A DNA stretch of 64,000 bases from Paeniglutamicibacter terrestris (GCF_012271785.1 NZ_JAAWVT010000002.1:372001-436000); one strand, 5' to 3'; shown: positions 8,492-17,823, counted from the stretch's first letter. Notes: generated by a model from the letters alone, not told the origin. Made by a program: numbers and translations.

Positions 8492-9408
8492 GCGCCACGC
8501 TCCGAGATCCGGTTAACGGCCAGGGTGATCAGGAAGATGATGATGCTCAGCGTGACGCCGATGGCCGCGGCGGAGCCCACCTGTCCGGTCTCAAAGGCCC
8601 TGCGGTACACCTCATAGCTCGGCACCGTGGTGGAGGATCCGGGCCCGCCCGCGGTGGTCATGTAGATCAAATCAAAGGTCTTCAGCGATGCGACGATGGT
8701 CAGGGTGAGCGCCACGGTGAGCTCGGCTCGCACCGAGGGAACAATGATGAAGATGAATTCACGCACGGCCCCGGCGCCATCGAGGCGAGCGGCTTCGAAG
8801 AGCTCGGTGGGGATCTTGGCCATGCCGGCGAGCAATAGCACCGTGACCAGCCCGGTGGAAACCCAGGAGCCGATCAACCCGACGGCGGGCAGTGAGAAAA
8901 CATAGTCACCGAGCCAGGCGCGGGTCAGTGAGTCTAATCCGATGGAGCGCAGGGCCGAGTTCAGTAACCCATCGGGAGCATAAATCTGTTTGAACGCCAC
9001 CGACACCACGACCATCGCAATGACCTGGGGCAGGAACACTAGGGTACGGAAAAGTGAGAGTCCGCGGGCCTTGGAGCGCGTCAGGACCGCCGCCAACACG
9101 AGTCCGATGCCGCAGGGAATCACCGCAAAAAAGATGATAAAGGCCAGTGCATGGCCAAAGGCAGCGCGCAGTCGATCGTCGGTGAATAGCTCGGTGTAGT
9201 TGCCGAACCCGACAAAGGTCGCCAGCGTTAACCCATCCCAAGCGAAGAGGGAAAGGTGTACGGAACGGGCCAGTGGGTAGAGCATAAAGGCCGCGTAGAG
9301 AATGAACGCCGGGGCGATAAAAAGGTACGGTGTGGCCGCGTGCCCCCGGCGCCCCGAGGCGTTGCGCGGGGCGCCGGTTGTTCTACTTTCCTTGGGTGAA
9401 GCCCGCAT
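8488..9408 (-). CDS. carbohydrate ABC transporter permease (MalF/UgpA-like)
   Basis: The second permease subunit, 306 aa if it starts at ATG 9408, inside the last codons of the binding-protein gene. That start gives a short charged cytoplasmic head followed by the first membrane segment TPYLFIAPAFILYAAFML. The EAA loop is FEAARLDGAGAVREFIFIIVPSVRAE. About six membrane helices are visible. It overlaps the neighbouring genes at both ends (26 bases and 4 bases), so the three transport genes are probably translationally coupled and made in fixed order. Confidence 0.93.
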   Translation of the reverse strand: MRASPKESRTTGAPRNASGRRGHAATPYLFIAPAFILYAAFMLYPLARSVHLSLFAWDGLTLATFVGFGNYTELFTDDRLRAAFGHALAFIIFFAVIPCGIGLVLAAVLTRSKARGLSLFRTLVFLPQVIAMVVVSVAFKQIYAPDGLLNSALRSIGLDSLTRAWLGDYVFSLPAVGLIGSWVSTGLVTVLLLAGMAKIPTELFEAARLDGAGAVREFIFIIVPSVRAELTVALTLTIVASLKTFDLIYMTTAGGPGSSTTVPSYEVYRRAFETGQVGSAAAIGVTLSIIIFLITLAVNRISERGA

Positions 9409-10744
9409 AGTCAGCTTCCATGGCCTCGGTGAATGCCTGTGCGTCCAGTTTGCCCTCGAGCAGGCCCTGCAGCGAGTCGCCGAGGGTGTCTCCCATGGTG
9501 GGTGTCGCATAGTCAAGGTAGGGCAGCAATACCCCGTCGGTGGTCACCGATTCGAAGGCGGTGAACACATCCTTGAGCACCCCGGTTTCCGGCGCATAGG
9601 TGGAGGTGTTGCGCACCGGCAGGTTCCCGGTGTCGGCCAAGATGCCCATGGCCTCATCGTTGGTGATGAAGTCGATGTAGGCGGCAGCCAGGTCGGGGTT
9701 TTTGGTTTTGGCCGTCACGGTGAACGGCAATCCGGTGCCTCCGGTAGTTTGCGCTCCGTCCCCGGCCGTGGCGGGAGGAACAAAGAACCCGACGTCCTCG
9801 CCCATGGCATCGGCCAAGTCGGCGGCCATCCACGATCCGCCCATCAGGAATACGCCTTCGCCCTTGGTCAGCTTCTGCCATGCGGCGTCGTACTCGGTGC
9901 CGTTCACCCCCTTGTTGAAGTATCCCTTGGCGTTCCAGTCCGCCAGGGTCTGTGCCGCGGCTTGATTTTCGGGAGTTATCCACGAGGCACCAGCATTGCC
10001 GAAGCCGAGCTTTTCGATCTGCTCCGCGGGGACCTTTGCGCCCTGAATGGGACCAAAGACGTGACCTGCCGGCCACTTCTCGATGTTGCCCAGGAGTAAG
10101 GGGGTTTCGCCAGCCTCCTTGGCCGTGACGATGGCCGATTCGAACCCTGCCCAATCGGCCGGGAGCGTCAGGTCCAAGGACTCGAGCTTCTTCTTGGAGT
10201 AGAAGACGCCCACGATCTCTCCGACCTGTGGCAAGCCGTAGATCGAACCCGAGCCGAAGGTGGTGCCGTCGGTAGAATACTGCGAGTACTTCAGCACCGA
10301 AGCGGGATATCTCTCATTCCAGCCGTAGGCATCGGCCCAGCCGTCCAGTGGCAGTAACTGGCCGGCCTTCACGAATGCGCCCATGGTGTTGCGAGCATTG
10401 TTGGCTTGGACCACGTCCGGTGCATCGGTGCCAGAGAGGGCTAGCCGCAGGGTCTTGCCCAGATCCTCGAAGGACTGGGAATTACGTTTGATGCTCACAT
10501 TGGGGTATTTCGCCTCGAAGGCGGCATTCAGCTTGGTCATTTGTTCGTTCTGCCCGCCGCGGACCTCCTGATCCCAGACCGTGAGCGTGACATCGCCCAT
10601 TGACGCTACGTCCTTGTTGATCGCGGCGCCCGTGGCGGGGGCCGAAGGTGCTGGAGCATCGGAACCAGGGGTGCACGCAGCAAGAGTTAATGCCAGGGCC
10701 GCGGCGATCAGGGTGCCGGTGAAGGTTTTGCCTCGGGGAAACAT
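9383..10744 (-). CDS. sugar-binding lipoprotein of ABC transporter (family 1)
   Basis: A 453 aa extracellular solute-binding protein. ATG 10744 has AAAGGA 6 bases upstream and gives a lipoprotein signal peptide MFPRGKTFTGTLIAAALALT ending in the lipobox LAAC. The mature part has the maltose-binding-like blocks VTLTVWDQEVRGGQNEQM, a long middle domain, and GVFLMGGSWMAADLADAMG and AAYIDFITNDEAMGILADTG near the C-terminus. It captures the sugar for the two permeases downstream. The substrate is probably an oligosaccharide or glycoside, judged from the GH4 glycosidase and PfkB kinase nearby. Confidence 0.93.
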   Translation of the reverse strand: MFPRGKTFTGTLIAAALALTLAACTPGSDAPAPSAPATGAAINKDVASMGDVTLTVWDQEVRGGQNEQMTKLNAAFEAKYPNVSIKRNSQSFEDLGKTLRLALSGTDAPDVVQANNARNTMGAFVKAGQLLPLDGWADAYGWNERYPASVLKYSQYSTDGTTFGSGSIYGLPQVGEIVGVFYSKKKLESLDLTLPADWAGFESAIVTAKEAGETPLLLGNIEKWPAGHVFGPIQGAKVPAEQIEKLGFGNAGASWITPENQAAAQTLADWNAKGYFNKGVNGTEYDAAWQKLTKGEGVFLMGGSWMAADLADAMGEDVGFFVPPATAGDGAQTTGGTGLPFTVTAKTKNPDLAAAYIDFITNDEAMGILADTGNLPVRNTSTYAPETGVLKDVFTAFESVTTDGVLLPYLDYATPTMGDTLGDSLQGLLEGKLDAQAFTEAMEADYAGFTQGK

Positions 10745-10794
10745 TTTTGTCCTTTCGAACGGTGTCGGTGACCCAGATGCGCCGGGTTTCGGTG

Positions 10795-10818
10795 GCTGGT
10801 GCTGGTGCTGGTGCTGGT
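10795..10818. repeat. hexanucleotide repeat, four GCTGGT units
   Basis: Four perfect copies of GCTGGT, followed by a degenerate GGTGGA unit, lie in the 80-base gap between the kinase and the binding-protein genes. The distance from the repeat to the binding-protein start is about 50 bases, so changes in copy number would alter the spacer between two operon genes without disturbing any reading frame. A functional role is speculative. Confidence 0.7.
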
Positions 10819-10824
10819 GGTGGA

Positions 10825-11943
10825 TTATGTCTCTGCGGCCGGGCGCAAAGGCTCGTTGGGACGGTAGTGAGCTTCGGCCTCGGTCAGCAATCCGAAGGTG
10901 GCCTCGGCACGGCGCACCGCGTTGAGCTTGTGCTGGGACAGGACCTCGTCGAGAAATCCGTAGCGCTTGGCGATGGCTGCACATTCGGCATTTTCCCTGG
11001 CTCGCAGTTTTTTGGACGCCCACCAGTCGGAAATATCTCCCCAGCCGGGCGAGGCCAGGGATCCGCCGAAGTGGCTCACCGCCAAAGCCGAGCAGAGCGT
11101 GGAGAAAAGCAGTCGCTGCTCGAGCGGCCATCCGGCCAGGGTGCCAAGCACGATACCGGCTGAAAAGACATCGCCGGCGCCCGTTGGATCAATCGCAGGC
11201 ACCGGGAGACTGGGCACCTGCGCTCGTTCGCCGGTAGAGGCGTCAACCGCCATGGCACCGTCCACGCCCTGGGTGATGACCACTAGCGGTGCGCGGTCAG
11301 CCAGTGCACTCAGCGCGGCTTCGGGCGAGGAGGTGCGCGAGTAGGCCATGGCCTCAACATGGTTGGGCAAAAAACCGTGGCAGAGGTCCAGATCGCTGAG
11401 CATGGCGGTGTCCCACTTTTCGGTGGGATCCCAGCCGACGGCGGCGAAAATCTTGCCCTGATCCGGGACGGAATCAACCCACCAGGGCTGCTCGTTGCCG
11501 GGCAATGTCAGCTCGGTGATCATGGCCCGCGAGGTGGGCGGGATGCCGATGAGTTCCTTGTCGCTGATGGGAATCGGGTGGCCATGGGTGACCATGGAAC
11601 GGTCCCCGCCGCGGGCCAGAGAAACGGTGAGTGCCGAGTGCCAGCCGGAAAAGATTCGTGACCGGCTCAAATCGATGCCCTCCTGCTCCGCCAACAGTGA
11701 CCAGGACCAAGCACCGTAAGCATCGTCGCCGAATCCCGCCGAGAGGCCGGTGGACAGACCCAGCCTGGCGGCAGCCACCGCCAGATTCGCAATGCCGCCG
11801 GGCACCGAGCCCATGCCTTCGGCCCAGACTTCGGTGCCGGGTCGCGGCTCGGTGGGCAGGCCGGTGAAGATGATGTCGAAGAAGAGTGATCCGGTGAGGA
11901 ATAGATCAAGCTCGGGGCCGGGCTCTGCTGCCGTCTCCAGCAC
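10825..11943 (-). CDS. PfkB-family carbohydrate kinase
   Basis: A 372 aa ribokinase-like sugar kinase. GTG 11943 is the likely start because AGAGG lies 6 bases before it and the family sheet begins at once with FLTGSLFFDIIFTGLP. The PfkB signature 1 region is GSVPGGIANLAVAAARLG, and signature 2 is DPTGAGDVFSAGIVLG with the catalytic Asp. The C-terminal 75 residues are longer than usual for the family. It opens the sugar-transport operon and presumably phosphorylates the imported sugar or the product of the divergent glycosidase. The substrate cannot be told from sequence. Confidence 0.9.
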   Translation of the reverse strand: MLETAAEPGPELDLFLTGSLFFDIIFTGLPTEPRPGTEVWAEGMGSVPGGIANLAVAAARLGLSTGLSAGFGDDAYGAWSWSLLAEQEGIDLSRSRIFSGWHSALTVSLARGGDRSMVTHGHPIPISDKELIGIPPTSRAMITELTLPGNEQPWWVDSVPDQGKIFAAVGWDPTEKWDTAMLSDLDLCHGFLPNHVEAMAYSRTSSPEAALSALADRAPLVVITQGVDGAMAVDASTGERAQVPSLPVPAIDPTGAGDVFSAGIVLGTLAGWPLEQRLLFSTLCSALAVSHFGGSLASPGWGDISDWWASKKLRARENAECAAIAKRYGFLDEVLSQHKLNAVRRAEATFGLLTEAEAHYRPNEPLRPAAET

Positions 11944-12114
11944 GTGGCACCTCTTCGTTTGTCTTCTCGCGGACCGGGTCGGTGTGCCCATGGCTCTCGC
12001 GGCACGGAGCATCGGTGAAACACACCTTGGCTTGGACGCTAACACGCATAGGGGAGCGGTACAAGCAATTGAAAGTGCTCGGTTTTGCTCACGTGCGACT
12101 GCTACTCTGGGGCC

Positions 12115-12357
12115 ATGCTCATCAGCGTGTCGCAGTGCAACATCCTGTTCAGGGTCCGGGAGACCGGTGGTGTTTCTGTTGCGCCACTAACTGCCGACGT
12201 CGTGAAAAGGCCTTGCGTAAGCACGTGGGAGCCGAACCGGCACGCTGCCACGTCCTGCACTACCTCGGATGCCACCGGGTTGGTGCGCAGGTGGGGTGCA
12301 GATCCACGCCACATGAGGGCCTTCAAAGACGCAGGAAGTGAAGTGATTCTGGCATGA
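12115..12357 (+). pseudogene. probable internally deleted DeoR-family regulator
   Basis: This 80-codon frame begins MLISVSQCNILFRVRETGG and continues VSVAPL, which resembles the start of DeoR helix-turn-helix proteins (ML.xxR..IL..VRE.G.VSVAxL). It ends WGADPRHMRAFKDAGSEVIL, which resembles the DeoR C-terminus. The roughly 170 residues that should lie between are missing, including the recognition helix and most of the sugar-phosphate domain. Its TGA stop overlaps the ATG of the GH4 gene as ATGA, the expected joint for a regulator leading a sugar operon. I infer a remnant after one internal deletion. A short unrelated coding frame is the alternative. Confidence 0.5.
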
Positions 12358-13703
12358 AACTCACCATTATCGGTGGTGGCGGGTTCCGGGTACCGCAGAT
12401 CTTTGAAGCGCTTTCGGGGGACAACGATTCGGTGCGGATCACCGAGCTGTGCCTCTTTGACGCCCATCCCCAGCGGGTGCTCACCATCCAAGCGGTGCTT
12501 AATCAAATGGCGTCCTCCCTGCCTCGCCCGCCGCGAGTCACCACCGCCAATGGATTGGATGAGGCCATCATCGGGGCCAGATTCATCTTCTCCGCCATGC
12601 GCATCTCGGGTACCGCAGGGCGCATCATGGACGAACGCATCGCCCTGAATCTCGGTGTGCTGGGCCAAGAAACCACCGGTCCCGGTGGGCTGGCCTATGC
12701 GTTGCGCACCTTGCCGCACGCCCGCGACCTCGCGCAGCGGGTGGCCAGACTCGCCCCGGAGGCGATGGTCATCAACTTCACCAATCCCGCCGGCATTATT
12801 ACCGAAGCCATGCGTGAGTCACTGGGCGATCGCGTGGTGGGCATCTGCGATACCCCCATCGGACTGATTCGACGCGCTGTACATGCCATCGGGGCCACCG
12901 ATCGCCAGGTCGACTTCGACTACGTGGGCCTGAACCATCTGGGGTGGTTGCGCAGCCTGGTGGTGGACGGGGAAGACAAATTGCCCGCGTTGTTGGCCGA
13001 TGACGCGGCGCTGGAGTCGATCGAGGAAGCCCGCCTCATGGGCTTGGACTGGATCAGGGCGCTGGGCGCGATTCCCAACGAGTACCTTTACTACTACTAC
13101 TTTCAACGTGAAGCCACCGCGCGGCTACGCGGTTCGGGGCAAACCCGTGGCGAGTTCCTGCATGACCAACAGGGACATTTTTACGAGCTAGCTTGCGAGC
13201 ACCCTGATAGCGCCCTGGAGCTGTGGCAGCGGACCAAACATGAACGTGAGGCCAGCTACATGGCCGAAAGTCGGCCCGAAGACCAGCGCAGCAACCGGGA
13301 AGCCTCGGATATTGAGGGTGGGGGGTATCAACAGGTCGCCCTAGACCTCATGACGGCGTTACTCGGCGGAACACCAGCAACCATGATCTTGAATGTGGCC
13401 AATCGTGGTCTGGTGCCGCAGCTGCCCGATGAAGCGGTGATCGAGGTTCCATGCAGGGTAACGGGTGCTGGCATTGTCCCGATGAACATTGCTCCTGTCA
13501 CCGGGGAAATGCTCGGGCTATTGCAGCAACTCAAGGCCGTTGAGCAACTGGTGATTGCCGCAGCGAAGGACAAAAGCGAAACTCTGGCCTGGAGGGCGCT
13601 GGCCGCACACCCGTTGGTGGATTCAATTTCCGTGGCCAAGCAGCTGCTTCAGACCTATAAGGAACAGATCCCAGGAGTGGCCGAGGTTTTTCTGACACCC
13701 TAA
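12354..13703 (+). CDS. glycoside hydrolase family 4 (6-phospho-beta-glucosidase-like)
   Basis: A 449 aa NAD- and Mn-dependent glycosidase. The Rossmann start is MKLTIIGGGGFRVPQIFEAL. Family 4 signatures follow: INFTNPAG (140-147), GICDTP with the metal-ligand Cys165, and YVGLNHLGW with His195. The closest recognised group is the 6-phospho-beta-glucosidases of the LicH/CelF/BglT kind. GH4 enzymes cleave by an oxidation-elimination route at C3. Here the substrate would be a phosphorylated or free disaccharide brought in by the divergent ABC operon; no PTS gene is in the window, which makes a phosphorylated substrate uncertain. Its start overlaps the DeoR remnant. Confidence 0.9.
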   Translation: MKLTIIGGGGFRVPQIFEALSGDNDSVRITELCLFDAHPQRVLTIQAVLNQMASSLPRPPRVTTANGLDEAIIGARFIFSAMRISGTAGRIMDERIALNLGVLGQETTGPGGLAYALRTLPHARDLAQRVARLAPEAMVINFTNPAGIITEAMRESLGDRVVGICDTPIGLIRRAVHAIGATDRQVDFDYVGLNHLGWLRSLVVDGEDKLPALLADDAALESIEEARLMGLDWIRALGAIPNEYLYYYYFQREATARLRGSGQTRGEFLHDQQGHFYELACEHPDSALELWQRTKHEREASYMAESRPEDQRSNREASDIEGGGYQQVALDLMTALLGGTPATMILNVANRGLVPQLPDEAVIEVPCRVTGAGIVPMNIAPVTGEMLGLLQQLKAVEQLVIAAAKDKSETLAWRALAAHPLVDSISVAKQLLQTYKEQIPGVAEVFLTP

Positions 13704-14002
13704 ATATCCTAGGTGCCGCAGCGCGCGCTTACTGATCGAGCCTTGCATGGTGCCCAGCGGTGAGACGCGGCCGGCGAACAGTTTGCCGGTGTTATGACCC
13801 TTCAGCATCGGATCGAATCGTGAGATCCGGGGGCCCGGGCTGTCGCGTCTGGAAATAATGTTCCCGAGATCGTTGCGAGGTCACCCACGGCCTAGACACC
13901 GCGCTGCTGGGACACCTGGCTAACGAAGGGCCCTGATCACCTCGTGCTGCATCCCGGGCATCCGGAGAACTGCCAATGCGTGGCCCTGCAGCGCAACCTG
14001 GT

Positions 14003-14043
14003 GCTTGTCCGTGGCTCGGTATTGCTACGAGTCACGGACAAGC
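14003..14043. other. long hairpin in the gap between GH4 and ABC-F genes
   Basis: The 390-base gap 13704-14093 lies between convergent genes and I see no gene in it. It contains an inverted repeat with arms 14003-14018 and 14028-14043, 16 bp with one mismatch and a 9-base loop. No T-run follows on either strand, so it is not a standard intrinsic terminator, but its place between two converging genes suggests a bidirectional transcription stop or RNA-stabilising stem. Confidence 0.55.
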
Positions 14044-14093
14044 GAAACTGCTCAACTACTCCAGTTCGGACGGCGCGAAAGCGACAACCGGTC

Positions 14094-15740
14094 TTAGGAG
14101 ACGACCGAGATGCTGACGTTTCCGGCCTCAACCTGCCAACGGGAATCGAGCCGTACGTTGTCCAGTAGTCGGCGGTCGTGGGTCACCAGTAGCAATGCTC
14201 CCTCATAGGCTTCCAACGCCTCCTCCAGCTGTTCGATGGCCGGGAGGTCAAGGTGGTTGGTGGGTTCGTCCAGTACCAAAAGGTTAACCCCGCGACCCTG
14301 CAGAAGGGCTAGGCCAGCCCGGGTCCGCTCGCCCGGAGACAGATCACGCACCAACGATGCGCTCTGATGGGCCTTGAGCCCAAACTTGGCTAACAAGGTC
14401 CGGGCCTCGGCCGGGGACATGTCCGGGACGGCCAGTTCAAAGGCATCACCCAGCACGGAGTCTTCCCCGAGATAACTACGGGACTGATCAATCTCGCCGA
14501 TGGCCACATTAGATCCCATGGACGCTGAGCCAGCATCGGGAGAAAGATGACCCAGCAGCAACTTCAGCAGCGTGGATTTGCCGGCACCGTTTGGGCCAGT
14601 GATCCCGATTCTGTCGCCCGCGTTCACCTGAGCCGAAATCGGCCCGAAGGTGAAATCGCCCAGTGTGATGGCCGCGTCATTCAGCGTGGCGACCACGGTA
14701 GAGGAACGCGGGGCTGCAGCAATTTCGAATTGCAGCACCCATTCCTTCCGTGGCTCGATGACCTCGTCCAGCCGCTTGATGCGGGATTCCATCTGGCGGA
14801 CCTTCTGGGCCTGCTTCTCGGAGGACTCGTTGGAGGCTTTGCGACGCATCTTATCGTTGTCGGGGTTCTTCTTCATGGCATTACGCACGCCCTGGGATGA
14901 CCATTCGCGCTGGGTGCGCGCGCGGGTCACTAGGTCGGCCTTTTTATCGGCGAACTCGTCGTAGGCCTCACGAGCATGGCGCCGGTTGATGGCGCGTTCC
15001 TCGAGGTAGGAGTCATAACCACCGTCGTAGACGGCGACCTGGTTCTGTGCCAGATCCAGCTCAACGATGCGGGTTACGCAGCGGGCCAAGAATTCGCGGT
15101 CGTGGGATACCAATACGACACCGGTGCGCAGAGAGGAGACGAAGGACTCGAGCCGCTCTAGGCCTGCCAAGTCAAGGTCGTTGGTGGGTTCGTCAAGCAG
15201 CACCAAATCGAAGCGCGAGAGCAATAGCGCAGCCAGCGCCACGCGGGCCACCTGGCCACCGGAGAGCGCGGTCATCAACGTGTTGATGGGCAGGGTGAAT
15301 CCGAGCTCGGCCAGCGTCGCCGGTGCTCGGTCCTCAAGGTCGGCGGCACCCGATGCCATCCAGTGATCAAAAGCGGTGGCGTAGGCGTCATCGCTGCCCG
15401 GTGCACCGGATCCCAAAGCTTCGGCGGTTGACTCCATGGCCGCGGTTGCCGAGGCACAACCCGTGCGCCGGGCCAGATAGCCCTCGATGGTTTCACCCTC
15501 GATGCGTTCGTGTTCCTGAGGCAGCCAACCGATGAAGGCTCCGTCGGGGGCGCTGGAGATGGTGCCGCCCAGGGGTTCGTCAACACCGGCAAGAAGCCGC
15601 AGCAGCGTGGACTTGCCGGCCCCGTTGGCACCGACCACCCCGATAACGTCCCCGGGGGAAACGGTGAAGCTGAGGGAAGAGAAGAGTGTGCGGTGGGCGT
15701 GGCCACCTGCAAGGTCTTTGGCCACGAGTGTTGCTGTCAT
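14094..15740 (-). CDS. ABC-F family ATPase
   Basis: A 548 aa protein with two ABC cassettes and no membrane segment. Walker A motifs are GANGAGKST (about residue 36) and GPNGAGKST. LSGGQVARVALAALLL and LSPGERTRAGLALLQ are the signature motifs, and the Walker B boxes are LVLLDEPTNDLDL and LLVLDEPTNHLDL. A charged linker of about 85 residues between the cassettes (DEFADKKADLVTRARTQREW and on) is the interdomain arm that enters the ribosomal E/P site in ABC-F factors. Function is translation quality control or ribosome protection against antibiotics; which one is not decided by sequence alone. Confidence 0.93.
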   Translation of the reverse strand: MTATLVAKDLAGGHAHRTLFSSLSFTVSPGDVIGVVGANGAGKSTLLRLLAGVDEPLGGTISSAPDGAFIGWLPQEHERIEGETIEGYLARRTGCASATAAMESTAEALGSGAPGSDDAYATAFDHWMASGAADLEDRAPATLAELGFTLPINTLMTALSGGQVARVALAALLLSRFDLVLLDEPTNDLDLAGLERLESFVSSLRTGVVLVSHDREFLARCVTRIVELDLAQNQVAVYDGGYDSYLEERAINRRHAREAYDEFADKKADLVTRARTQREWSSQGVRNAMKKNPDNDKMRRKASNESSEKQAQKVRQMESRIKRLDEVIEPRKEWVLQFEIAAAPRSSTVVATLNDAAITLGDFTFGPISAQVNAGDRIGITGPNGAGKSTLLKLLLGHLSPDAGSASMGSNVAIGEIDQSRSYLGEDSVLGDAFELAVPDMSPAEARTLLAKFGLKAHQSASLVRDLSPGERTRAGLALLQGRGVNLLVLDEPTNHLDLPAIEQLEEALEAYEGALLLVTHDRRLLDNVRLDSRWQVEAGNVSISVVS

Positions 15741-15809
15741 TCCTCCAGTTTAGTTTCCCGCAGGGTATTGACGGGCATCGTGCTCGTCGGGCGGGTGCTT
15801 CGCGGGCAT

Positions 15810-16760
15810 TTAGCGCAAGTATTCGGAGCTCATCCAACCGGTCTTGCCACCGTGCTTCACCTTGATCCAGACGCCAGAGCTCTTCCCTGCCAGCTGTACC
15901 TTCGACCCTTTTTTGACGGTCTTGATGATGGATTCGCTGGTGGACGGCCCGGTTCGCAAGTTCAGATTGGCGGTTGTTATTTTGGTGCCCTGAGCAGATT
16001 TGCTAGTTTTTGGGGTCTTGGTTGATGCCTTGCTGACGCCGTAGTAATGCTCGAGGGACTTAAAACCTGCCATGGACTTTGCCTGTGTTACACCGACGAA
16101 GCGGAAATGCCATGGCTCATATTTGTAGCCGGTGACGGATTCTTGGCCCTCAGGATATCGCAGGATGAACCCGTATTTGGGGGCTTTCTTGGCCATCCAC
16201 CGTCCAACCTTGGTGGTGGCAAAGCAGTCACGCAGGGCGCAAGCTCGGCTGGGATTTCCCACGTCGATGGCCAGGCCAGTCTGGTGTTCGGAGGTTCCCG
16301 GACGAGCTGCGATCCGAAGTGCATAGTCCAGCCCGTAGGCTCGCGTGTATTTCTCGAGCAAGCCAGCCTGAACCGAATAGGACCGATAGCCGGAGGTCAG
16401 CCTGATGCGCACACCGTCTTTGCGCGCGGCGGCCAACAGTTTTTTGTAGGCGGCAGCAGCTTCGGGGCGCAGCCGGACATCAGTGCCAGAGATGGTCCGC
16501 AGTTTGGGTGTGTATTTCCGTGGCACCAATGGATAGACCTTATTGACCAGCACGTTGATCTTTTCAGGATCGCGGGGAGGTGCAGGTTTGGATGCCAAAG
16601 GGATGAGCGGCAAATGAGAGGAAGAGCTAGGCAGTAGCTGATTCACCGAATTTTGTGCAGTTGATGGCGCGGGAGACGCGGTCGCCATCGGGGCAGTGAC
16701 TAGTGCAAGGCTGAACGATGCGGCCGTAACAGCCGCCCAGATATTAGGCCGTTTGCTCAT
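15810..16760 (-). CDS. D-alanyl-D-alanine carboxypeptidase (VanY/M15) with SH3b domain
   Basis: A 316 aa secreted cell-wall enzyme. A signal peptide (to about residue 29, ATASPAP) is followed by a linker, then an M15B peptidase domain with RLTSGYRSYSVQAGLL, the zinc motif SEHQTGLAIDVG and EPWHFRFVG, which carries the last His ligand. A C-terminal SH3b domain of about 55 residues (NLNLRTGPSTSESI to TGWMSSEYLR) likely binds peptidoglycan. It would remove the terminal D-Ala from stem peptides. The SH3b sequence is similar in style to the domains of the large repeat protein at 49.5-52.1 kb. Confidence 0.92.
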   Translation of the reverse strand: MSKRPNIWAAVTAASFSLALVTAPMATASPAPSTAQNSVNQLLPSSSSHLPLIPLASKPAPPRDPEKINVLVNKVYPLVPRKYTPKLRTISGTDVRLRPEAAAAYKKLLAAARKDGVRIRLTSGYRSYSVQAGLLEKYTRAYGLDYALRIAARPGTSEHQTGLAIDVGNPSRACALRDCFATTKVGRWMAKKAPKYGFILRYPEGQESVTGYKYEPWHFRFVGVTQAKSMAGFKSLEHYYGVSKASTKTPKTSKSAQGTKITTANLNLRTGPSTSESIIKTVKKGSKVQLAGKSSGVWIKVKHGGKTGWMSSEYLR

Positions 16761-16829
16761 TTTTCTATAACTCCACTGCTCGTAGGTCTCTGGCGCACGG
16801 CCATCTTCTCGGCGGCCGGACGTGGGGTG

Positions 16830-17039
16830 TTATTGCTGGTGTTCTGCCCGGTACACGTGGACTAACGCATTTGCATGTCCGTGTCCGATACCGTGCTCAA
16901 CCTTCAGCCAGTTCACCTGCTCAAGGTGCTTCTGTCCAGAAACTGTTCCCAGCAACGTCATCCAGTGCTCGATCGGCTGACCGTACTTAGTTTCAATGGA
17001 CGGGAAATAGGATTTAGGACCCTTTATCGGTTCACTCAT
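16830..17039 (-). CDS. DUF4287 domain protein
   Basis: A 69 aa protein beginning at ATG 17039 with MSEPIKGPKSYFPSIE. The blocks KYGQPIEHWMTLL and WLKVEHGIGHGHANALV are those of the DUF4287 family, small cytosolic proteins of unknown role that are widespread in actinobacteria. The length matches the family. The ribosome site is poor (GGAT only). It stands alone between the carboxypeptidase and the SPW protein. Confidence 0.85.
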   Translation of the reverse strand: MSEPIKGPKSYFPSIETKYGQPIEHWMTLLGTVSGQKHLEQVNWLKVEHGIGHGHANALVHVYRAEHQQ

Positions 17040-17370
17040 GGCATTTATCCAACCGTATGATCTTGACGCAATCAAGGGCCTTTGTCCGGCGCTAGTCCAC
17101 CGCGACCAATGGCCTGGAGCGGGCGAAACGGACGAGGGCGACGCTGAGTGGCAGGATTTGTAGATCAAACCACGCGCAGACCGCAGCATTACCGACAGTG
17201 ACTTTGGACCCTACCCGAAGTATCAGCACACGAGCACGATGGAGATACAGCCGAAGCGGCAGTGGGTCGCAATTGATCCGGAGCGCTGGCGGTGCATGAA
17301 AGGGCAAACTTCGCGATTTCGGGTCATCCGTTAATCGGGAGCTGAAGAGAGACAAAAGGAGATCTTGACC
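17040..17370. other. 331-base gap without a recognised gene
   Basis: This gap lies between the divergent DUF4287 and SPW-repeat genes, so it should contain both promoters. Open frames on either strand have atypical composition and no recognisable motif. The AAAGGAG ribosome site of the SPW gene is at its right end (17355-17361). I see no RNA gene or long repeat. Confidence 0.6.
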
Positions 17371-17736
17371 ATGAAGCGATGGACTGCATGGCAAAATTGG
17401 GTCGCCGTGGCCGCTGGTGTCTATACGGTCGTGGCCATGACGTGGACAACCGCAGTCGGATCATCGAACGCGTACATGCTCACCGGTGGTGTCGTTCTGG
17501 CGGTTATCGGAGCCATCAACCTCGCAGCACCGGGCATGCCCGCGGCCGAATGGATTCAGCTGATCGTGGCAGCACTGGTGATTGCGTCACCTTGGATGGG
17601 TAATTTCGCAATGAACACTCCAGGCGTTGCATGGAATACCTGGATCCCAGGAGCCGTGGCCCTGGTTGCTTCGGTGATGGCCGTTCAACCCGCAATGAAG
17701 GTCTACCGCGAGCATCACCCCATGGGTTCGCACTAG
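17371..17736 (+). CDS. SPW-repeat membrane protein
   Basis: A 121 aa protein with four hydrophobic segments arranged as two pairs, each pair led by a W-rich block (MKRWTAWQNWVAVAAGVYTV and ASPWMGNFAMNTPGVAWNTW). This is the SPW-repeat architecture (family named for Ser-Pro-Trp), which are small integral membrane proteins of unknown function. ATG 17371 is preferred to TTG 17365 because AAAGGAG then has a 9-base spacer. Confidence 0.85.
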   Translation: MKRWTAWQNWVAVAAGVYTVVAMTWTTAVGSSNAYMLTGGVVLAVIGAINLAAPGMPAAEWIQLIVAALVIASPWMGNFAMNTPGVAWNTWIPGAVALVASVMAVQPAMKVYREHHPMGSH

Positions 17737-17823
17737 ATCCTCAACAATTTGGGGCTCGGTCATTGACCGGGCCCTTGTGCTGTCCGCCGACCATCGCGGG
17801 CTCTTGCGCCGTAGGCTGGATGG

